Below, piece after piece: positions 56,350 through 64,000 of a DNA stretch of 64,000 bases. Source of the stretch: Apostichopus japonicus. Its lineage: Eukaryota; Echinodermata; Holothuroidea; Aspidochirotida; Stichopodidae. The stretch covers positions 3,187,984 to 3,251,983 of the forward strand of contig NC_092564.1 of NCBI RefSeq assembly GCF_037975245.1, read 5' to 3'. The notes under the pieces are model-generated. The model was not told the origin of the DNA, searched no databases, and saw only the letters and a program-made list of their open reading frames with translations. A program made the translations under genes and the position numbers. Numbering within the stretch: the stretch's first letter is position 1; every line of letters starts with the position of its first letter.

Positions 56350-57540
56350 GTGTACAAACCAGTCCAGGGGCGGATCCAGGGGGGGGGGGGCCCGGGGGGC
56401 CCGCCCCCCCCTTTTTGAAAATCCTGATTTTTTTTTTACCGCGTTCGAGGGAAAGGGCCACATGCGTGATCAGTGGCGTAGCTACGGGGGGCCTGGGGGG
56501 CCGAGGCCCCCCACTGGGAATGGGGTAAAAAAAATGTTGTAAAAAATATAAAAAAATAAAAATAAGTGCGATTCACTTATATTTTTTGTTCAATAATTTG
56601 AGAAATATAGTTACACAATTATCTCGTCTGCATCTGGCAGAATAAGAAAAAAAAATATCTGTAGTAATCATGAGAATGGTCACACAGCATGGCATGGCAA
56701 TGGTCGATGCGACGATTGCGACCATATACGATATACCACGAACCTTGTTGCGCTGCGCGATATCGATATCTGCTGAAAATATGTTCAGTGCTTCCACCTA
56801 GCGCAACAATCTGTCAAAAGATTGGCTCCGTTTGTACTGAGCCGAGGTATCAGGTTTTCATATATTGCCTCGAGTCAAATGAATATATGCAGGCGCGGAT
56901 CCAGGGGGTCCGGACCCCCCTGCTCTTGGCCAAAAAAAAAAGAGAAAAAAAAGAGAGAAGAAAGAGAGAAAAAATAATTAAATTAAACGCCAATTTTAAA
57001 CATATAGGACGTCAGAAAGGCGGTTATCCTCACAAGTCAGCCAGGTGTGTCTTTTCCGTCAAATGAACTATAGTGTGCACGCGTGCTACACGTGCCAAAA
57101 ATGCCTAACGATCTCAATTTTCAGACCGAAAAGTTTCAAACTTGAGGTGGTGTTCGAATTTTTTTGGGCGGTGCGGTTACAGAGCGGTAGGCTGCTAGGA
57201 TGCGCTAACGAATTTTTCATGATCAAACCCCTCACCCTTCCAGAATCCTGGATCCGGCCCTGCATCAAACAGTGGTGACGGAACGGGAGGGGATTGGGGG
57301 CTAAAGGCATTATGATTTTTAAATCATCTCAACTCATCTGATATGTAATACCATATTTCATAGATTGTTTTTTTCTCATCAATTGAGAAATTGCAGACAT
57401 GAGATCCATATTTTCAGGCTAGGTACATGCTGCTTAGAATACTCAGGAAGTGCCGTTTCCGGCCATCTGGGGGGTTTGTAAAGCCAAAAATTTTCTTGTA
57501 CGCTCCGCGCCAACCGATGATGGCGCTCCGCTTAGATAGT
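56350..57540. repeat. cluster of nested hAT-type MITE ends
   Basis: It contains GGGGCGGATCCAGGGGG (56365), CAGTGGCGTAGCTACGGGG (56472), CAGGCGCGGATCCAGGGGG (56890) and the inverse end CCTGGATCCGGCCCTG (57248-57263). A repeat core closes the cluster (about 57443-57540). Boundaries of individual elements are not all resolvable. Confidence 0.55.
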
Positions 57541-57899
57541 CTAACGTTCAGGCGCGGCTGGACCAGTCAGACCCCCCCCTGTCACAAATCCTGCATCCGC
57601 CCTGATATGTCATTGAATATTCCACAAAACAACTTTTTTATGCCCCCACGAAACTGTCGAAACATGATTTTCACTACTGGTAGAGATATAAAATATTGGG
57701 AATTCTGAATTTCCTGCAAACATGCGGCTGTGCCTGTTCAATACTCACTACTGTATCGCCTTAAAAAATGATGAGTGGAAATAGTTTCTCCAGGACCGTA
57801 TCGTATCGTGGGTATCGAATGCGTCTGATATACGAACGTACGTATAGTACGGTACGGTACGTACGTACGTCTATGATGATATGCTCTGTACTGTACTGA

Positions 57900-58125
57900 T
57901 AAAAACATAGGTGAATTTCACTCCATGGGAGTGATCACTGAGCACATTCCGTTATAAGAGTGAATTTCCACTCCATTGGAGTAAATCTTAACTCCTAATA
58001 GAGTTATATTCACTCATATTAGGAGTGAGGGTTAACTCCAATAGAGTTAAATTTCACTCTTAATTTGAAGTGCGCCGAGTGATCACTCCAATGGAATGAA
58101 ATCCACTCATTTGTTTTTAGAGTGT
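57900..58125. mobile_element. foldback MITE with ACTCC/GGAGT palindromes
   Basis: About 60-bp imperfect inverted ends (AAAAACATAGGTGAATTTCA left; its diverged inverse right), both containing GGAGTGATCACT. The interior repeats ACTCCNNTNGGAGT-type palindromes. Confidence 0.6.
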
Positions 58126-58539
58126 TGCTAGACATATGAAGAAGAACCTTAAATACATACCAATACATGTTATCGGTGATCAATTGGCACAAAAAGCCAG
58201 ATTCTGATGAAAGCTGCCTCAAGAAACCCAATAAATGGCCTAATTAGCACCGAGCCACCAATGTGAACCATTACCGAAACATCGATGCGTGTTAGTCTTC
58301 CATCCCCTTCCTCTAATGGTATTTAATTCCACATGTGGGCATATCCTGCAAATCCACCGGTAGCCCACAGGGGTTTGAGTTGGGAGAAAGGCCTTGACAG
58401 CTTGAAACGACAAATGATGCCAACTTCCCTCAAGTTAAAAGTCTGGCTGAGTTGGCAAGGCCAGTCATGAAAGAGAAAAAACTTTTTTTTGCATTTCTGT
58501 CAGCAAAGTTGCACATCTTTTTGGTTGCTATTTTGCCTC

Positions 58540-58633
58540 ACAGGTGCCATATCCTGCGATCTGGGGGTGCTGAAATCGCAAAATTTTCTCTGTACGCTCC
58601 GCGCCAACCAAGGTGGCGCTCCGCTTGGATAGT
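58540..58633 (+). repeat. repeat core copy
   Basis: GGTGCCATATCCTGCGATCT, AAAATTTTCTCTGTACGCTC and GGTGGCGCTCCGCTTGG, ending ATAGT. Confidence 0.75.
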
Positions 58634-59188
58634 AACCTCCAGCCCCCCCCCCACAAGAAAGAACAGCCCCCATGGCCCCCCACTCTGGAAGGAGGCATCC
58701 AAGATGAAATCGCCTGGAGTAGCCTGGTAAAAGGTAGTTTGCATCACCACCTACTCCCCAAAGACGTAAATCCCAGCTCATTGCTCGAAATTGCAAATAT
58801 ATGCCCGGCAAATCATGAATACATGATTTATTGGAAATAAATTTTACTCCAAACTTTCACGAAAAGTAGCACCAGATTGCACCGAGGACCTCCTTATTTT
58901 GTGAAATTTTCCAAAGGGGAGGGGGCACCCACTCCCCTTCGACCCCTCCCCCAGGACGACGATTAGGCATTTCCCATCTGGGCCCCCCTTCGACGAAATC
59001 CTGGATCCGCCACTGCAGTCTAAGGCCAAGTGATTGTTCACTGTGCAGGGAGGCATGGCTTGAATAAACATTTTGGGGGAAGTTTGCTTTTCCCAAGCAA
59101 ATTTTACAAGTTCAAAGGAAAACATAAGATAGCTTGTGAGAAATGTGCAAGACCCTATAGTATCAATCGTAAGCGTTGCCGCGAGCGC
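58634..59188. other. C/G-run rich repeat debris
   Basis: It ends with a hAT-type inverse end CCTGGATCCGCCACTG at 59001-59016. No gene. Confidence 0.4.
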
Positions 59189-59542
59189 ATGGAAAGCCGT
59201 TTTAACATTTAATAAGGAATTTCAGATATCTCGAAATAATTTCAGATACCTCAAATTAAATTACAGATATCTCCAATTTATTTAAGATATCTACAAATAA
59301 TTTCAGATATCTTAACATCAATTTCAGATATCTCGAAATACCAGGGAATTTCAGATATCTGAAATTGAATTCGAGATATCTCGAATTCGTTTTCAGATAT
59401 CTCGAATTCAATTTCAGATATCTCGAATTCAATTTCAAATATCTGAAATACAATTTTAGATATCTCGAATTCAATTTCAGATATCTCGAATTCAATTTCA
59501 GATATCTGAAATTCCCGATTAAATGTTAAAATGGCTTTCCAT
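59189..59542. mobile_element. palindromic-array element C (AGATATCT array), 354 bp
   Basis: Inverted ends ATGGAAAGCCRTTTTAACAT, extending to TTAAT (25 bp, one mismatch). The interior is about 13 units of 21 bp centred on AGATATCT with AATTTC and GAATTC-like flanks. The 8-bp flanks GCGAGCGC and ACGGGCGT agree at 5 of 8, so the target duplication is uncertain. Confidence 0.8.
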
Positions 59543-59955
59543 ACGGGCGTTCTTTGGGCAGTACAGCAAATAGATACGGGAAAATAGCTTTGTGAAAAAG
59601 AAACTTATTCAGTAGGCTGTTCATAGTCTAAATTGTATCTGGTTTCCTGTCCCATATAAAACTGAATAGTATGTTATTTAAGTCATTCATAAAATAACAT
59701 CGTGGGTTCGGTAGAACAGAGAAGGGAAAAGTAGAAAGAAACTTTTAATCAGAGTAACTCTGCCAATAGGAGTGAGGTCACGATTGGACCATTTTTGAGA
59801 AGAGAAAGTTTTGTTATATAATCGAGACTGTATAAATATCAGCTTTTTGATTTGTGAAATGTATACGGTACCTAATGATTTAACAGGGCCATCGGTGATG
59901 ACTTGTACCATAATTCTTGAACAAAGCAGGAGTATCGACATAAGTAGGACCTTAA

Positions 59956-60525
59956 AGCAGCATTTTGCGTTTGGTCGCCGTTTTCTACTTTTTTGACATG
60001 TCCATCGTTTTTTTACATATATCAATCACAAAACAGCAAACTAAGATATTAGCCAAGTTTTTTTCCTGCCAACAACGTTAATTAGCGAGTAGTTAAGGAT
60101 ATTTGCAGAGAATGAGAAAAGTATCCAAGACAAAATTCCACATTTAAAATTAATCGCATACAGTACCTCAAACCCACTAGTTTGAATTCAACCAATCAGA
60201 GATGCAGGTTTAGTTATGAGCCGTTGCTAAAAATAGATTCAAGACTTTGCGTTGGCACAACCAGGGAGTTGTTATGGAACTCCCTTTTACAACTGCCATA
60301 TAGACTGTATACAAATCAAGCTTGGTGTTGGATTACGTAAAGGTTAATTGGATCCCAACGGAAAATATCTTGGAGAAAAACAAAGTTGAAAGTTGCAAAT
60401 TTTTCGACTTTTATGCCACTATTTGAAGTAAGATTTAAATAGATAAGCTAGTTATGTATGTCGTTATGGCGTAGTGGAGTCATTGAGGTTGAGAAATATC
60501 ATAGAAAAGGACGCAAAATGCTGCT
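59956..60525. mobile_element. TTAA-target MITE (family T2), 570 bp, inside the RT remnant
   Basis: Flanked by TTAA (59952-59955, 60526-60529), with inverted ends AGCAGCATTTTGCGT and ACGCAAAATGCTGCT. It interrupts the L1/Tx1 remnant, so it is younger than that. Confidence 0.85.
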
Positions 60526-60690
60526 TTAAGGGAAGAGAGATGATTTGTTATAATTTATGACCATGCCCGAGCGAAACTTCACCCCGGGTATGTCAAAACA
60601 GCCTGTAGGGAATTAATATCATTGTCTAAGAAAATAGTATAGTAACATTAGCTAGGACGAACTTGGATTGCGAGAAGTTCAATACTTATG

Positions 60691-60885
60691 ATAAACAAAT
60701 ATGGACTCAATGGGCAACCTTGCCTTACACCTCTAGTTATCTCAAAGAAGTAATAAACAAATATGGACTCAATGGGCAATCTTGCCTCACACCTCTAGTT
60801 ATCTCAAAGAAGTAATAAACAAATATGGACTCAATGGGCAACCTTGCCAACCTTGCCTTACACCTCTTGTTATCTCAAAGAATCC
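60691..60885 (-). repeat. triplicated 62-63-bp segment of an RT motif
   Basis: Three tandem copies containing ATGGACTCAATGGGCAA on the plus strand. On the minus strand each encodes FEITRGVRQ(G/D)CPLSPYLFI. Confidence 0.88.
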
Positions 60886-61521
60886 AGATGAATAACCATT
60901 ATTATTAATACAGGAAGGTCTCGAGTAAACAAGTTTTTTTTAAAAATTGTTTTGATATTGTTCGGGGTACGAAAGTATGTTACTGAAGAGGGCCAGAGGA
61001 GATATTTTCATCATGTAAACCTCTACACTATTTTTCTTTTAATCTCTTTTTATCTAGGGATTCGGATCGATTGATTTCAGTAAACAAAGTCCCTGTTGAG
61101 CAGTTCTCCTTTGACCTCATCCTTGAATCGATTCGTTCTCTCTCGGTGATCGCGTTGGTAACTTTTCATGAATAATATATATTTTCTAAAACTTTACTCA
61201 TCAACGGAACGAATGATATTTATTTCCGCATGGCCACATTTTGTTTGTTTTAGTCTTCTAATAACTAAATACCTATTGTTGATTTCTTTGAGAACACGAA
61301 ATTACATGTCGACAGGTTCATACGTAGGAAATACCCAGAAAGATGAACAATTTAAAGAGATGTATAATATTCGTGTCGGCTAACTTGTGAATTTTTTTGT
61401 TCCCTTTGTGTTAACACAAGGAGGGGCACATTAGCCTGCTTGGGCGGGGCACGGCCCTCGGTCTCTCGCCTGGCTACGGGCCTGCATGTTGACATATACC
61501 AATCAGTCATACCTTAATTAA

Positions 61522-61817
61522 AGGCATTGAAGAACCCCGTGCCACCCTCTGAAAAAAAAAGAACTTTCCGCTGCTTGCAAGTGTATAGTGTTTTTCTTGT
61601 CGCTACAACGTGCAGACAGTAATGAAACGTGTTACCTTACTTGTTATCTTTTATCTGGAACTGAGATGTCCATCGCTGCTATTTACACTGTGTTTTGGGT
61701 ATTGACCGTAGCTGCATGTATTGACTGTACACTAATGTCTAATTACCGACGGTAGCAAGCTGCGTGTGTAATTTCTGGGATCGATGCTGGTGTCTAACAC
61801 TTCTGTTGCACCTCATT
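61522..61817 (+). mobile_element. TTAA-target MITE (family T1), copy 5, truncated
   Basis: The left end follows TTAA (61518-61521). It shares the family body up to CACCTCATT, then the last roughly 60 bp are replaced by unrelated ATGATCATTATG sequence. Confidence 0.78.
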
Positions 61818-61949
61818 ATGATCATTATGAACTATGATCGACAAAAAAAAGCAATTGCCCATGTTATCTCAGTGACAAATACAGAGATGCCAAGGTCAGA
61901 TGTTTTTTAGGCGGGTGAAAACTGTCTGGTGCTGTTGGTTACGTACACC

Positions 61950-62045
61950 ATCTAGGCGGAGGGCCACCATCGGTTGGCGCGAAGCGTACAAGAAAATTTT
62001 GGGATCTTACGGCCCCTCAGATGGCCGGAAACATCACTTCCCGGG
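61950..62045 (-). repeat. repeat core copy, reverse orientation
   Basis: The plus strand reads CATCTAGGCGGAGGGCCACC, TCGGTTGGCGCGAAGCGTAC, AAAATTTTGGG and GATGGCCGGAAACATCAC. Confidence 0.75.
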
Positions 62046-64000
62046 TCATCTAAGCTGAATCTATACTGTCTCCATATTTGTATTGTGTCTATTTTTTTTT
62101 CATTCCAGAGGAAAAAATATCTTGAAATAAAAAAAGCTCTATCGATTTCTCACCCCCTAACCTCTCACATACCATCTCGAAATACTCTCGCCGGCTCGAC
62201 ATCTTGGCTTGCTTCAGCACTTCAATTGTTCACTCCTATCCGATGTCCTCACATAGCCTACCGATAGCCTACGGTATACAGTGGTGATGTGTGCATGTGT
62301 ACAACAGCTACCGGTAGTTTCTGGCAGTAGCGCGCGTACTTCGTTCGGTTGCATTCAATGACTTCGCGGACGCTGTAGCGTTCACGTGTGTCGTAACGGT
62401 ATTATTTTTCACGAATCGTATAGGTAACGTTGCTTTCAGCCGGGCATATTTAGCACGATCGGCTTTGAGTAATTTCCGATCCTGGCGGTTCTGAGATAAT
62501 TCGCATTTTGGTATGATGAAATGAATTTCACGCTAGCAATGATACACTTTCACAGGAAAAACTCTCAGTGGGCCTACAATGCGGGAGATTCTTCAAAAAT
62601 GAGGGAGTTTTTTGGAAAATGCGGGAGATTCGGACAGGTGGGCGGGTGAGCGGGAGACGACCCGAAAATGCGGGTGACACCCGCCCAAAGCGGGTGACTT
62701 GGCAGCACTGCAAATATATTATCATTGGTGAATTGTCATTATACCCAATCAAGCTTTCTCTCTCTAATTTCTTCAAGGCCGTCGAAAGAATGGTAAATGG
62801 CGAAGTTGTGTCTATTGTGGCGATCCACAAAGTCGGATTCAAATCAGGTAATTCAGGTGAAACAAGATACGGCGTCTAGAAGTTTTGATGAGCTAAAACC
62901 ACGATTTGACACTATGTTAGGTCTAAGTAATCAGAACGCGTCAATGATATGTGACAATTATAACAATTATAACTTAGGAAAAAACTTCCACCTCTGCTCA
63001 CTACCCCCGACACCCCTAAAGTCTGAATAGTTGCCAAAATGTACTTTCGGATGCGATAATATATAGAACAAAGGCAACATATATAGGCAAATAGAGAACA
63101 TAGCCCACCAACAGTATGGAACGCCGAACGTACATTTACTTTTGTGTTCTTTGAAGTGTTGGTGTTGTACAAATTGTTATACAAAAAAAGCGAAAGCAGA
63201 AAGGCTTAGATATAAGAGTAGAACGTTCGCTGTTTGATTTGTTTGATGATATGTACCACTATTTCATATTAATCGATTACATATGGTCATAGGTTAATTC
63301 CTGACAAGTCTAACGTCATGTCTAAAGACATAGAACGAAGTTAAAGTGTATAGTCTTTTTCACTGCCAAATTGTATTTTAGCATATTCGGTGGTGTATGG
63401 TAACTCGGCGTGTCGCTCCTTTTCACAAATTGGAAGCATTTATTATTAAGACATGACTTTTTGTTGAGAAATTGATAATTGTAGTTAAAAACGTACTCTT
63501 AAATAAACACACATTATAAAACTGGAATTGTGGTTCTATAGATGAACAGATGGTTCCATTTTCATACGTAGCTTTTTTTTATCCAGTTTATTGAGTACAA
63601 TTATCAAACCGATTGGTTTTAGTAAGGGCCAAAGGCCAACAGAGGTCAAGGTCAGAAATGTTGTAAACATAGTAAATACAATAGTAGAGCGTTAATGAAT
63701 TGCATTTGATGTGTAGGTTCACCTTAGTGAGTACAAAAGCAGTACAGTTGTAGAAGGTCAAGAGACATTTGAGGTCATCAAAGGTCAAAGTCTGCAACCC
63801 TTGTAAGCATGATTTTTCCAACCGTACAAATGAGAATGACTTCAGAGTTCAGATTAATTTACACATGAATGCCTACATGCGGTATTATTTTCTGTGAACG
63901 TCGTGTCAAGGAATCACAATGAACCTATCAGCTTGCTGGTTATTTTCATTAGGTTCATGAATGATATTTTCTGTTCCCTATCTAGATGGTCATCCGTATC
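62046..64000. other. terminal stretch with no recognised gene
   Basis: A GCGGG-rich repeat patch at about 62570-62710 ends GGCAGCACTG, a MITE-like end. The last 400 bp share diverged words with 36530-37170 (GTCAAGGAAT, GGTCATC). No exon recognised. Confidence 0.35.

Larger units (their letters stand above)
59650..60905 (-). pseudogene. L1/Tx1-like reverse transcriptase remnant
   Basis: Minus-strand text shows RT block RGVRQGCPLSPYLF (60705-60880, repeated three times) and, after a MITE insertion, VKSLG and the downstream block WSNRDLTPIGRVTLIKSFFL (about 59728-59800). These are typical of L1/Tx1 RTs, not of the CR1-like element above. Stops, the tandem triplication and the inserted MITE show it is dead. 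No YADD motif is seen. Confidence 0.8.

Noticed and set aside
57840-57880. TACGGTACGTACG repeat as a regulatory array
   Set aside because: Simple-sequence tract with no associated gene.

Overview
The window is animal (metazoan) nuclear DNA: intron-bearing genes with canonical GT-AG splice sites, no operons, and a dense mix of non-LTR, LTR, SINE and cut-and-paste elements. The repeat flavour (many TAGGCCTA-type words, tRNA-derived SINEs, hAT MITEs ending in CAGTGGCG, a CR1/L2-type LINE whose ORF1 carries a PHD finger and an esterase domain) suggests a marine invertebrate deuterostome. An echinoderm is my best guess; this is inference, not proof.

Layout. 1-3015 (minus): 5' part of a Ty3/Gypsy-type LTR retrotransposon, with LTR, tRNA-Pro-like primer site and an open Gag-protease frame that leaves the window with a SCAN-like capsid, a CCHC knuckle and a DSG protease. 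4621-6193 (plus): complete three-exon GTF2A2, the TFIIA small subunit, 108 aa. 6194-12600: its 3' flank, a hAT MITE, SINEs and a 42-bp minisatellite. 12968-15112 (minus): complete three-exon SNAPC5-like gene, convergent with GTF2A2 and followed by a 21-bp minisatellite. About 16.0-20.9 kb (plus): an apparently intact CR1/L2-like LINE, ORF1 and ORF2 in one frame separated by a single TAG. 21748-30415 (plus): complete ten-exon VPS4-like MIT-AAA ATPase, 436 aa, including a 13-nt microexon; MITEs fill several introns. From about 30.4 kb to the end I find no complete host gene. That half holds a MULE-like element with 9-bp target duplications, a 4.8-kb CACTG-ended element containing a 1.5-kb foldback, a near-identical 1.04-kb repeat pair, a decayed L1/Tx1 reverse transcriptase, and one possible first exon.

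The host genes are housekeeping. GTF2A2 acts in TBP-dependent initiation, SNAPC5 in snRNA-gene transcription, and the VPS4-like ATPase in ESCRT-III disassembly. GTF2A2 and SNAPC5 are both on human 15q22, so this linkage may be ancient.

Most worth a second look: (1) a group of elements with ATGGMAAGCC-type ends whose interior is a 20-22-bp array of interlocking palindromes (four loci; one has perfect 8-bp target duplications); (2) hammerhead-ribozyme-like motifs of the Penelope type, two of them forming a 110-bp palindrome; (3) the ORF1-TAG-ORF2 arrangement of the LINE; (4) an 18-bp inverted repeat enclosing the primer-binding site of the LTR element; (5) a roughly 110-bp repeat core present about ten times.
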